This document shows positions 9,799 to 17,904 of a stretch of DNA of 64,000 nucleotides, in pieces. Origin of the DNA: Microbispora bryophytorum (lineage in GTDB: Bacteria; Actinomycetota; Actinomycetes; Streptosporangiales; Streptosporangiaceae); NCBI RefSeq assembly GCF_006874465.1, contig NZ_VIRL01000022.1:62001-126000 (forward strand). The letters are read 5' to 3'. Positions within the stretch are counted from its first letter, which is position 1. Every line of letters begins with the position of its first letter. The translations under genes and the position numbers were made by a program. The notes below the pieces were generated by a model. It was not told the origin of the DNA. It saw only the letters and a program-made list of their open reading frames with translations, and did no database searches.

Positions 9799-10988
9799 CC
9801 GCGGGCGCCTACGAGTCGTACGGCTACCTCACGCCCGGCGTCGACTTCCCGGACATCGAGCTGGCCCCCGAGTTCGGCCGCGTGCCGCCGTACGCCGGCG
9901 GCCTGAGCGAGCAGGAGCGGGAACGGGCCGAGCGGCTGCTGCGGGACAACGTCGTGGTCAGCCTGCACGACCATCCCGTCCGGTTCCCCGCGGACATGCG
10001 GCAGACGCCGGAGTACAACAGGACCGGACGCCAGCACACCGCGTTCGCCGGGCTCCTCGCGTCGGGCATGACCGTGGTGTTCGACAACATGATGGACGGC
10101 ACCGCCTGCGTCACCGGCAACGCCCCGTGGCGCTGGCTCGACATCATCACCGACCTCGGCATGCGCCAGGCAGACGTCGCCCACCAGTCCGACGTGATCG
10201 TGATCCGGACGATGGACGACATCGAGGACGCGCACCGGTCGGGCAAGGTGGGGCTGCTCTTCGGCCTGGAGGCGGCGACGCCGATCGAGAACGAGATCGA
10301 TCGGCTCGACGTCCTGTACGGCCTCGGCCTCCGGCAGATCGGCATCGCCTACTCCGACGCCAACGCCCTCGGCAGCGGCCTGAACGAGACCACCGACGGC
10401 GGGCTGACCGACTTCGGCAGGCGCGCGGTCGCCAGGATGAACAGGCTCGGCCTGGCCATAGACATCTCGCACTCCTCCGACCGGACCGGCCTGGACGTCT
10501 GCGCCGTGAGCGAGCGCCCGGTGTTCATGACCCACGCCGGAGCGCGTGCGGTCTGGGACACGCCGCGGATGAAGCCGGACGACGTCCTGCGCGCTGTCGC
10601 CGAGACGGGCGGAGTCATCGGGATGTCGGCGGCGCCCCACACGACGTTGTCCGAGGCCCATCCGCGGCACACCATCCTGTCGGTGATGGACCACTTCCGG
10701 TACTGCCTGGACCTGGTCGGCATCGAGCACGTCGCGTTCGGGCCGGACACCCTCTACGGCGACCACGTCGGTTTGCACACCGTCTTCGGGCACCTGCTCA
10801 AGGTGGGCGCCGCGGCGCCCGGCGGCCCCTCCTTCGAGAAGGTGGAGTACGTCGACGGGCTGGAGAACCCGACCGAGAACTTCCACAACATCTGCGGCCT
10901 GCTCGTGCAGGAGGGGTTCTCCGACAGCGAGATCACGGCCGTGCTCGGCGGCAACATCCTCCGGGCGCTCAAGCGGATCTGGGCCTAG
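9795..10988 (+). CDS. M19 family membrane/renal-type dipeptidase
   Basis: 397 residues with the M19 TIM-barrel pattern: HDHP at the N-terminal metal site, GLEAA (bridging Glu), QIGIAYSD and NGL-like NALGSGL, DISHSSD (His metal ligand), MTHAGARAV, and FGPDT. This family hydrolyses dipeptides, including those with a C-terminal D-amino acid, and beta-lactam-like bonds. No signal peptide is seen, so the protein is cytosolic. With M55 D-aminopeptidase and M20 dipeptidase in the same island it completes D-residue handling. GTG start overlapping the preceding stop. Confidence 0.92.
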   Translation: MTAGAYESYGYLTPGVDFPDIELAPEFGRVPPYAGGLSEQERERAERLLRDNVVVSLHDHPVRFPADMRQTPEYNRTGRQHTAFAGLLASGMTVVFDNMMDGTACVTGNAPWRWLDIITDLGMRQADVAHQSDVIVIRTMDDIEDAHRSGKVGLLFGLEAATPIENEIDRLDVLYGLGLRQIGIAYSDANALGSGLNETTDGGLTDFGRRAVARMNRLGLAIDISHSSDRTGLDVCAVSERPVFMTHAGARAVWDTPRMKPDDVLRAVAETGGVIGMSAAPHTTLSEAHPRHTILSVMDHFRYCLDLVGIEHVAFGPDTLYGDHVGLHTVFGHLLKVGAAAPGGPSFEKVEYVDGLENPTENFHNICGLLVQEGFSDSEITAVLGGNILRALKRIWA

Positions 10989-11004
10989 CGATGGAAGAGG
11001 ATCA

Positions 11005-12717
11005 GTGATTCCCGACGACCAGCCCCCGGCGGACGACCGGCTCGCCCGGCTCAGCGACGAGTTCTTCCAGGTGAAGCACACCGCCGACCCCTTCAGCGCC
11101 ACGCTGCTCGGCGTCTCGGGCTTCGACGGGCTGGTACCCGACCCCAGCCGCTCCGGCTCCGCCGCCGACGCCGCGAAGATCGCGGACATCGAGCGGCGGC
11201 TGGCGGAGATCGACCCCGGCGGCCTGAACCCGGCCGACCGGATCAACCACGCGGTGCTCGGCCGCCTCGCCTGGGGCGTGCGGTCCGATCTGGAGCACGG
11301 GCTGTGGGAGACGGGGGCGTCCGCGGACGGCTACTCCTCACCGCAGGCGATGATGTTCATGTCGGTCCCGGCCGCGTCCCTCTCCGACGCCGCGGCCGTC
11401 GACCAGTACCTCCGGCGGCTCACCGCCCTGCCCGCGTTCGTCGACGCGATCCTCGACCGCTATCGGGCGGCCAAGGAGGACGGGCGCATCCCCACCCGTG
11501 TCGGCGTCGGCCAGGCCATCGACCAGCTCACCGGGCACCTTTCGCTGAGCCTGGCCGACGACACCCTGCTCGGCCTCCGGCTGCCGGCCGGCGTCGACGA
11601 GGGGAGCGTCAGGGCGCGCGCGTCCAACATCGTCGAGGAGTCCGTCCGCCCCGCGCTCCGGCGCCTGCTCGCCGGCCTCCGGGACGAGTTGCTGCCCGTG
11701 GCCCGGCCCGACGAGCGGGTCGGCGTCCGCTTCGTCCCCGGTGGCGAGGAGGGCTACCGGGCCGCGGTGCGGCGCCACACCACCACGGACCTGTCTCCGG
11801 AGGAGATCCATCAGATCGGCCTCGACTGTCTCGCGGAGCTGAGACAGGAATGGGCCGAGCTGGGCGGCCGGGTGCTCGGCACGAGCGACGTGGGCGAGAT
11901 CCTGTCCCGGCTGCGGGACGATCCCTCGTTGCGGTTCGGCTCGGCCGGCGAGATCGTCGACGTGGTGACCGACGCGCTGCGCCGGGCCGAGGAGGCGCGC
12001 GACGACTGGTTCCCGGCGTACGACATCGCCGACTGCGTCATCGAGGAGATCAACCCGATCGAGGCGGGCAACGCCGCGCTCGCCCACTACCGGCCGCCGG
12101 CGGGCGACGGGTCCCGGCCCGGCGCCCACTGCGTCCTCACGGCCGACCCGAAGGAACGCTTCGTGTACGAGTACGAGGCGCTGGCCTTCCACGAGAGCAC
12201 GCCCGGCCACCACCTGCAGATCGCCTCCGCGCAGACCTTGACGGACCTTCCGGCGTACCGGCGTTTCCTGGACGCCGAGGTGTGCGGGTACGTCGAGGGC
12301 TGGGGCCTGTACAGCGAACGGCTGGCCGACGAGATGGGCCTGTACACCTCGGACATCGCCCGGCTGGGGATGCTCTCGTTCGACGCGCTGCGCGCCTGCC
12401 GGCTGGTGGTGGACACGGGCATGCACCACCTCGGCTGGTCGCGGCGGCAGGCCATGGAATTCATGTGGGACAACACCGCGACGACGCGGGCCAACGTCCG
12501 CAACGAGATCGACCGCTACATCGCATGGCCCGGGCAGGCGCTGGCGTACATGATCGGCCGTCGAGAGATCCGCCGCCTGCGGGCCGTGGCCGAGGCCCGG
12601 CTCGGATCCCGGTTCGACATCCGCGCCTTCCACGGGACGGTGCTCGGCAACGGCGCCGTCCCCCTCGGTGTGCTCGACCAGATCGTGGCCGCCTGGATCG
12701 ACTCCGCGGCGGCCTGA
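11005..12717 (+). CDS. DUF885 family zinc metallohydrolase
   Basis: 570 residues with the DUF885 landmark HESTPGHH at 396-403, an HExxH-like zinc site (HExxxxHH), and a downstream GWGLYSERLADEMGLY segment supplying a further Glu. The family is widespread in actinobacteria and often annotated as lipoprotein or peptidase-like; some members degrade peptides or C-N bonds. This copy lacks a signal peptide. GTG start at 11005 preceded by AGAGG. It sits 16 bases after the M19 gene in the same operon, so it is likely another peptidase of the pathway. Confidence 0.88.
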   Translation: MIPDDQPPADDRLARLSDEFFQVKHTADPFSATLLGVSGFDGLVPDPSRSGSAADAAKIADIERRLAEIDPGGLNPADRINHAVLGRLAWGVRSDLEHGLWETGASADGYSSPQAMMFMSVPAASLSDAAAVDQYLRRLTALPAFVDAILDRYRAAKEDGRIPTRVGVGQAIDQLTGHLSLSLADDTLLGLRLPAGVDEGSVRARASNIVEESVRPALRRLLAGLRDELLPVARPDERVGVRFVPGGEEGYRAAVRRHTTTDLSPEEIHQIGLDCLAELRQEWAELGGRVLGTSDVGEILSRLRDDPSLRFGSAGEIVDVVTDALRRAEEARDDWFPAYDIADCVIEEINPIEAGNAALAHYRPPAGDGSRPGAHCVLTADPKERFVYEYEALAFHESTPGHHLQIASAQTLTDLPAYRRFLDAEVCGYVEGWGLYSERLADEMGLYTSDIARLGMLSFDALRACRLVVDTGMHHLGWSRRQAMEFMWDNTATTRANVRNEIDRYIAWPGQALAYMIGRREIRRLRAVAEARLGSRFDIRAFHGTVLGNGAVPLGVLDQIVAAWIDSAAA

Positions 12718-12753
12718 GCCAGGGCGCCCGCTTTTCCTCAGCAAGGAGTGCAC

Positions 12754-13611
12754 ATGTTCGTGAATATCAATGGCGCGCGGCTCAACGTCGAGGTCCTCGG
12801 CGAGGAGGGCGCCCCCGTGTTGATCGCCCACCACGGCGGCGGGGGCATCGGCTCGCTGGCGGAGCCGAAGGCGACCTTCGGCCCGCTGTCCGACCTGTTC
12901 CGCGTCGTGGTGTTCGACGCCCGCGGCTGCGGCCTCAGCGAGGGCGTCCCGCCCTACTCGCACGCCCAGTGGGCCGCCGACGTCGACGCGCTGCGCGAGT
13001 GGGCCGGCGCCGAGTCGGTCGTGATCGCGGGTGGCTCCTACGGCGGATTCATCGCCATGGAGTACGCGATCGCCTACCCGGACAGGGTGCGGGCGATGAT
13101 CCTGCGGGACACCTCACCGGACCGGACCAACCTGGAGCTCGCCCACGAGAACGCGCGCAGGCAGACCCGGGTGGAGCTCGACTGGGAGAACTACCGGCGC
13201 TACTGGAGCGGCGAAATCCGCGACGACGCCGACCTGAAGGCCCGCTGGGCCGAACTGATCCCGCTGTACGACCACGAGTACGACCCGGCGAAGGCGGCTG
13301 CGCGGGTCGAGGCCGGCATCTACCGCCACGAGGCGCACAACTGGTGCTTCCAGCACAACGCGCCGATCTATGACGTCAAGCCGCAGCTTCCGTCCGTGAC
13401 CTGCCCCACCCTCGTCACCGTGGGCCGCCATGACTGGGTGACCCCCGTGTCGTCGTCGGAGACCATCGCCTCCCTCATCCCGAACTCCACGCTGGTCGTC
13501 TTCGAGAAGTCCGGGCACTCCCCGCAGATCGAGGAGGCGGAGCTCTTCCAGCGGACGATGCGCCAGTTCCTCGCCGAGGCGCTGCCGGACCTCGGAACGG
13601 CGGTGCGATGA
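12754..13611 (+). CDS. Alpha/beta hydrolase, proline-iminopeptidase-like (S33)
   Basis: 285 residues, alpha/beta-hydrolase fold: oxyanion segment HHGGGGIG, nucleophile Ser in GGSYGG, acid in GRHDWVTP and His in SGHSPQIEE. FDARGCGLSEG is typical of prolyl aminopeptidase and related S33 enzymes. ATG 12754 chosen: AAGGAG ends 5 bases upstream. The order within the island suggests removal of N-terminal proline-like residues, though esterase or amidase activity is possible. It overlaps the next gene by four bases. Confidence 0.85.
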   Translation: MFVNINGARLNVEVLGEEGAPVLIAHHGGGGIGSLAEPKATFGPLSDLFRVVVFDARGCGLSEGVPPYSHAQWAADVDALREWAGAESVVIAGGSYGGFIAMEYAIAYPDRVRAMILRDTSPDRTNLELAHENARRQTRVELDWENYRRYWSGEIRDDADLKARWAELIPLYDHEYDPAKAAARVEAGIYRHEAHNWCFQHNAPIYDVKPQLPSVTCPTLVTVGRHDWVTPVSSSETIASLIPNSTLVVFEKSGHSPQIEEAELFQRTMRQFLAEALPDLGTAVR

Positions 13612-14528
13612 TCGAGCGGCGGACTCTCCGCATCCCCGGCCTCGGCCCGGACGGGCTCGACATCCCGTACTTCGACATCCGGGGCCGCGGAGACGGGCCG
13701 CGGCTCACCGTGCTGTCCGGCGTGCACGGCGCCGAGTACGCCTCGATCGCGGCCGTCCGCGAGTTCGTGCGGAACCTCGACGACGCCGCCGTCTCCGGGC
13801 GGATCGTCGTCGTCCCCGTGGTGAACGTGCCGGGATTCTGGGCCAGGACGCCGTTCGTCGTCCCGGTGGACGGCGAGAACCTGAACCGGAGCTTTCCCGG
13901 CGACCCTCACGGCTCGTTCACGGAGGTGCTCGCGCACCACGTCTTCACCGAGTTCGTCCTCGGCTCCGACTACCTCGTCGACATGCACGCCGGCGACCTG
14001 CCCGAATCGCTGGAGCCGTTCACGATCTTCGAGGAGTCCCCCGTCGAGGCGGCCTCGCTGGATCTCGCCCTGGCGTACGGCGCCGGGCACGTCGTCAGGC
14101 AGGCCGCGGTAGCGCGGACCGTGGCGGGCAGCACGTGCGCGGCCGCGGCGGACGCCGGCATCCCGGCGATCGTCGCCGAGTCGGGCCAGAACGGCCTGCT
14201 CGACCGGGCGGCGATCGACCGGCACCTGGCCGGGCTGACCAACATCGCCAGGTCCGTCGGGGTGCTGGACGGTGAGCCGTGGCCGGTGCGCGATGTCCGC
14301 CTGCACGAGGGATGGCACTGGCTGCGCACGGACCGGGCGGGCTGGTGGGAGCCCGCCGTGGCGGTGGGGGAGCCCGTGCCGGCCGCCGGGCTGCTGGGAA
14401 CGATGAGCGACGTGTGGGGTGAGGTCTTCGCCGAGGTGCGGGCGCCGGAGGCGGGCACACCGTTGTTCCTGACGAGCAGTCCGGCGGTATCGGCCGGCGG
14501 CCTGCTGCTGGGCCTGGCCCGGCACTGA
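13608..14528 (+). CDS. Succinylglutamate desuccinylase/aspartoacylase family (M14-like) hydrolase
   Basis: 306 residues. Zinc-binding motif GVHGAEYAS (HxxE), substrate-binding NLNRSFPGD, and second His in DMHAGD, then IVAESG with the likely catalytic Glu. The family removes acyl groups from N-acyl-aspartate or N-succinyl-glutamate. In this island it could deacylate an N-acylated aspartate or methylaspartate unit, handing the free amino acid to the ammonia-lyase; that is inference. ATG start overlaps the upstream stop (ATGA). A 126-base gap follows before the MaoC gene, which has its own strong RBS. Confidence 0.87.
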   Translation: MIERRTLRIPGLGPDGLDIPYFDIRGRGDGPRLTVLSGVHGAEYASIAAVREFVRNLDDAAVSGRIVVVPVVNVPGFWARTPFVVPVDGENLNRSFPGDPHGSFTEVLAHHVFTEFVLGSDYLVDMHAGDLPESLEPFTIFEESPVEAASLDLALAYGAGHVVRQAAVARTVAGSTCAAAADAGIPAIVAESGQNGLLDRAAIDRHLAGLTNIARSVGVLDGEPWPVRDVRLHEGWHWLRTDRAGWWEPAVAVGEPVPAAGLLGTMSDVWGEVFAEVRAPEAGTPLFLTSSPAVSAGGLLLGLARH

Positions 14529-14654
14529 TCCCGGCTGGGGCGGCCCAGAGCTCGCAGTATGACATCCATAGGAGCAGCCGCTTCCCGCCTTCGCCGCTCC
14601 GGGCATGCCGAGGGCGGCACCGACGTACAGACACCATCGACAAGGAGACCCGAC

Positions 14655-15239
14655 GTGGACGAGAACGGAACCGCCTCCCCGGCTCCCCGAACGCCGTCAG
14701 TGAGCTGGGAGGGCCGTTACCTGGAGGATTTCGTCGTCGGCGACGTCTACCGGCACCCGCTGGGCCGTACGGTGACCGAGGTGGACAACGCATGGCTCAC
14801 CCTGCTGACCCAGAACACGGCGGCCATCCACTTCGACCGGCACTACGCGGAGCGAACGCAGTGGGGCAGGCCGCTGGTCGACTCGACCTTCACCCTGGCC
14901 CTGGTCACCGGGCAGAGTGTGCACGACGTGTCCATGAACGTCATGGCGAACCTGGGCTGGGACCGGGTGCGCCTGCCCAATCCCGTCTTCGAAGGCGACA
15001 CGATCTACTCCCAGTCGGAAGTGCTCTCGGTGCGCGAGTCGCAGTCCCGTACCGACGTGGGCGTGGTGGAGGTGCGCACCATCGGGTTCAACCAGGACGG
15101 CGTGATCGTGATCAGCTTCGAGCGCACCCTTCTGGTCTACCGGCGGGGGCATGGTCCCACCCGCACCGTCGTCGAACCCCGGTGGGACGAGAGGTCTCTG
15201 CGGGCCGCCGGTCTCGACCCGCGTCCCGGCACACCGTGA
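14655..15239 (+). CDS. MaoC-like hydratase, probable mesaconyl-CoA hydratase
   Basis: 194-residue single hot-dog MaoC domain: FVVGDVYRHPLGRTVTEVDNAWLTLLTQNTAAIHFD, where the MaoC active-site His is present and the usual GDxNP is replaced by TQNTA, as in the MaoC subgroup that neighbours CitE-like lyases. The downstream CitE-like lyase overlaps it by four bases. Together with the methylaspartate ammonia-lyase and CoA transferase this supports hydration of mesaconyl-CoA to beta-methylmalyl-CoA; other enoyl-CoA substrates are possible. GTG 14655 is chosen with AAGGAGA six bases upstream; an ORF extension to 14559 has no RBS. Confidence 0.85.
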   Translation: MDENGTASPAPRTPSVSWEGRYLEDFVVGDVYRHPLGRTVTEVDNAWLTLLTQNTAAIHFDRHYAERTQWGRPLVDSTFTLALVTGQSVHDVSMNVMANLGWDRVRLPNPVFEGDTIYSQSEVLSVRESQSRTDVGVVEVRTIGFNQDGVIVISFERTLLVYRRGHGPTRTVVEPRWDERSLRAAGLDPRPGTP

Positions 15240-16072
15240 CCGAGGCGTACGGGACGACGGCGCGGACCCTGCTCTTCGTGCCCGGGACCCGGCCCGACCG
15301 CTTCGCGAAGGCCGCCGCCAGCGGCGCGGACGCGATCATCATCGACCTCGAGGACGCCGTCGCCCCGCAGGACAAGGCCCACGCGCGGGCGGCCGCCGCC
15401 GGCCACGTCTCCGTCCACCCGGCACTGGTCAGGGTCAACGGGATCGGCACGCCGTGGCACGATGACGACCTGGCGGCGCTCGCCGGGGCCGAGGGGCTGG
15501 CCGGAGTGGTCCTTGCCAAGACCGAGGCGCCGGAGCACGTCGCGGCGGTGGCCGCCGTGCTCGGCCCGCGGGTACCGGTCTTCGCGTTGCTCGAATCCGC
15601 CCGGGGCGTACGGGACGCGGATCTCATCGCACAGGCGCCGGGCGTGGCGCGGCTGCTGTTCGGAAACCTCGACTTCTGCCTCGACATGGGCATTCCCTCG
15701 CGGGGCGGCGACGAGCAGGGGTTGTTGTTCGCGCGCAGCAAGGTCGTCCTCGCGGCGAGGGCCGCCGGGTTGCCCGGGCCCGTCGACGGGGTCGAGCCCG
15801 AGATCGACAATGATGCGGCGACCCTGGGGGCCACCCGCCGGGCGGCGGCCCTGGGATTCACCGGCAAGTTGTGTCTGCACCCGCGTCAGGTCGCTCTCGT
15901 CCGCAGCGCGTTCACGCCCTCGGACGGGGAGCTGGACTGGGCCCGGCGCGTGCTCGACGTGGCGGCCGGATCCGCGGGCGCCGCCGTACGGGTCGACGGA
16001 GAGATGATCGACAAACCTCGTCTGGAGCTCGCCCGTCGCATCGTCGACTCCGCGGGGGAGGAGTCGGCGTGA
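15236..16072 (+). CDS. HpcH/HpaI-CitE family lyase, probable beta-methylmalyl-CoA lyase
   Basis: 278 residues, CitE-type TIM barrel: RTLLFVPGTRPDRFAKA at the N-terminus, DLEDAV, RVNGIGTPW, catalytic/metal Glu in ESARGV, metal Asp in FGNLDFCLDMG and GKLCLHPRQ. The family cleaves malyl-CoA-like thioesters. Following directly on the MaoC gene with a GTGA overlap, it would split beta-methylmalyl-CoA into glyoxylate and propionyl-CoA, ending the pathway begun by methylaspartate ammonia-lyase. Citramalyl-CoA or HMG-CoA cleavage would be the main alternatives. Confidence 0.88.
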   Translation: MTEAYGTTARTLLFVPGTRPDRFAKAAASGADAIIIDLEDAVAPQDKAHARAAAAGHVSVHPALVRVNGIGTPWHDDDLAALAGAEGLAGVVLAKTEAPEHVAAVAAVLGPRVPVFALLESARGVRDADLIAQAPGVARLLFGNLDFCLDMGIPSRGGDEQGLLFARSKVVLAARAAGLPGPVDGVEPEIDNDAATLGATRRAAALGFTGKLCLHPRQVALVRSAFTPSDGELDWARRVLDVAAGSAGAAVRVDGEMIDKPRLELARRIVDSAGEESA

Positions 16073-16175
16073 AGCGGGCGACCTCGGTCGGTCTGAAGGC
16101 CCCGGCGGCAACGTGATCGAACTGCCCTGGTATCTCCAGGACAGGACAAGAAGCAGGACAGGGGAGAGTGGCGAT

Positions 16176-16925
16176 TCACGCCAGGTCCCACAGCAGCCGG
16201 TAGTAGGCGATGCGCTCGGGGTCGGGGGCGACGCCGTACGCGTCGTACACGACGCCGTCGTACCCCGGGCCGTAGTTCCACTCCGTGCTCCAGGCGGCGA
16301 CCGCGAGATCGGCCCACCGGTCGGCCACGCCCAGCGAGCCGAGGTCGACGTGCCCGGCGAACGTCCCGTCATCGTGCAGCAGGGTGTTGGGAGCGCAGGC
16401 GTCGCCGTGGCAGACGACGAGGCGGTCGACCGCGGGCGGCTCGCCGAGACGCTGCCGGGCCGCCTCGTCGCGACCGCGGAGCCGTCGCTCGACGCCCCAG
16501 TCGTACGGGCACTCCTGTACGGGCAGGGCGTCGTGGAGCAGGCGAAGCCCCCGGCCGATCGCCGCCGCGGCGGTGGCGGGATCGGCGGTCCAGCGCGGGT
16601 CCACCGCCGAGCGGCCGGGAAGCGCCGCCGTGACGAGCCAGGCGCCGTCCGCGTTCGAGCCCCACGCCGACGCCCGAGGAACGGCGGCCCACCGCCCGGC
16701 CCATTCCAGGCGCTCCGCCTCGCCGGGCAGGTCGATCTCCGGGGTGCCGGCGGCGGCCCACTTGACGTACCTCGTGCCGCCGTTCGCGTCCTCCAGCCGG
16801 AACGTCAGGCCGCCGAGCTGGTTGCGCCATACCGGAGTGACGGTGTCGCCCGCGGCGAGTTCGGCGACGGCGCCGGGCATGGCCACCGGCCCGGCCGGGA
16901 TCGAGGCGAGGGGGAGCCGGCTCAT
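16176..16925 (-). CDS. Aminoglycoside 3'-phosphotransferase (APH) family protein
   Basis: About 249 residues. The kinase-like Brenner motif VCHGDACAPNTLL (catalytic Asp and Asn) and the metal-binding HVDLGSLGVADRWAD match APH(3') enzymes; length is slightly under the usual 260-270. Such proteins phosphorylate aminoglycosides or other small molecules. Start chosen at 16925 because GGAGA lies about 9 bases upstream; another ATG at 16934 almost touches the RBS. It is convergent with the CitE-like gene, with only a weak 5-base hairpin (16126-16140) between them. Actual resistance cannot be judged from sequence. Confidence 0.82.
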   Translation of the reverse strand: MSRLPLASIPAGPVAMPGAVAELAAGDTVTPVWRNQLGGLTFRLEDANGGTRYVKWAAAGTPEIDLPGEAERLEWAGRWAAVPRASAWGSNADGAWLVTAALPGRSAVDPRWTADPATAAAAIGRGLRLLHDALPVQECPYDWGVERRLRGRDEAARQRLGEPPAVDRLVVCHGDACAPNTLLHDDGTFAGHVDLGSLGVADRWADLAVAAWSTEWNYGPGYDGVVYDAYGVAPDPERIAYYRLLWDLA

Positions 16926-17055
16926 GACCACCATTCTCCCGCGAAAAGCAGTGGCAGGGCTGCGACCGCACCGCCACAGAGCCCGTACTCAGGATGAACT
17001 CGTGGCGTTCTCGTGGTGGCTGACGGATCGTTGCGGGGCGCGCTGTCTCCGGGTC

Positions 17056-17215
17056 ATGAGGAACGCGGCAGCGGGCGGGCACACTCCGGACGAGCAGGAG
17101 CGGCGCGAGCGGCTGCGCTTGGAGGCGGGGGAGCGGTTCTCGCGTGGCGAGTCGGGCGCATCGCGCGGGAGTTGCGGGTCACGCTGCCGCTTGAACGAGA
17201 TGTTCACAACAGTAC
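17056..17215 (+). pseudogene. Degenerate N-terminal fragment of a transposase-like HTH (IS630 type)
   Basis: From ATG 17056 one frame reads GGHTPDEQERRERLRLEAGERFSRGE, which resembles the start of actinobacterial IS630-family transposases. At about 17150 the match moves to another frame, where it continues as GRIARELRVT, the next part of the same helix-turn-helix region. The rest of the transposase is missing. This is a frameshifted relic in the space between the APH gene and the HTH-like gene at 17253. Confidence 0.45.
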
Positions 17216-17243
17216 GTTGACAATGAACAGTTGTGGCTACATT
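17201..17243 (+). promoter_or_regulatory. Putative promoter with nested inverted repeats
   Basis: TTGACA at 17217-17222 and TACATT at 17238-17243 (15-base spacer, short) precede the gene at 17253, which would then be nearly leaderless. Around the -35 lie two inverted repeats: TGTTCA (17201-17206) with TGAACA (17224-17229), and CACAAC (17205-17210) with GTTGTG (17230-17235). This suggests a regulator-binding site. Confidence 0.35.
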
Positions 17244-17252
17244 CTTGACGGT

Positions 17253-17702
17253 ATGAGACCGACCGCCGAGCAGCCCCTCGATCCGTTCACGTCTCCGCGT
17301 CCGGAGGCGGCGCGCGCGCAGCGCGTCCACGCGTCGTTGTTCCGTGTCGCCGAGCGGCACGCCACCACCGACGAGCAACGCGGCCGGCAGGTCCACCCCT
17401 CCGTGATGGGACCCCACGAAGCCGTCAGACTCGTGTCGTTCCTGCTGAGCGGGGCCGCGCAGCTCGATGACGGCGAGCCGGAGGTGGACCAGGCCGACAT
17501 CACGGCCGCCTTGACTCTCGTCCCCCAGGCCCGGGCAGAGATGGACGAGTTGGAGGCCGCGCTCCTCCAGATGGCGCGGGGGCGCGGCATGACGTGGCAG
17601 GAGATCGCCTTCGGCCTTGGGCTCGGCACCCCGCAGGCCGCCCGGCAGCGTTACGAACGGCTGGTGGACCGCACCGCGATCGACCCCGACGAAGGCCGGT
17701 AG
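17253..17702 (+). CDS. Small HTH-like DNA-binding protein of actinobacterial type
   Basis: 149 residues. The C-terminal third (ARGRGMTWQEIAFGLGLGTPQAARQRYERL) looks like a helix-turn-helix of the kind seen in small actinobacterial DNA-binding proteins; the rest is helical and charged (AERHATTDEQRGRQVHPS). I do not recognise a characterised homologue. ATG 17253 is chosen because no RBS supports the longer in-frame ORF from 17013, whose upstream part is the transposase relic. It is followed by a 200-base gap and a convergent toxin-like gene. Confidence 0.6.
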   Translation: MRPTAEQPLDPFTSPRPEAARAQRVHASLFRVAERHATTDEQRGRQVHPSVMGPHEAVRLVSFLLSGAAQLDDGEPEVDQADITAALTLVPQARAEMDELEAALLQMARGRGMTWQEIAFGLGLGTPQAARQRYERLVDRTAIDPDEGR

Positions 17703-17904
17703 GCGGCTCCGTGGCGGACGCGGCGGCCAGGAGCGATTCGGCGGCCGAGGCGCGGGCGTACAGGACCGAGCAGCGTGTCGCGGGCGCTCAAGAAGTGTGA
17801 GGGCCGGCTCTACGACTCTGAGCCTGGGCGTTGCCGACGCGTGCGTCTACGCTGCCGCCGACCTGCCCAACGTGCGGAAGAACCGCTTGAGCCGGCTCGG
17901 CGAA

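Noticed and set aside
16069..16116. 15-codon ORF (VKRATSVGLKAPAAT) overlapping the CitE-like stop
   Set aside because: Too short, no homology, no following coupled gene.
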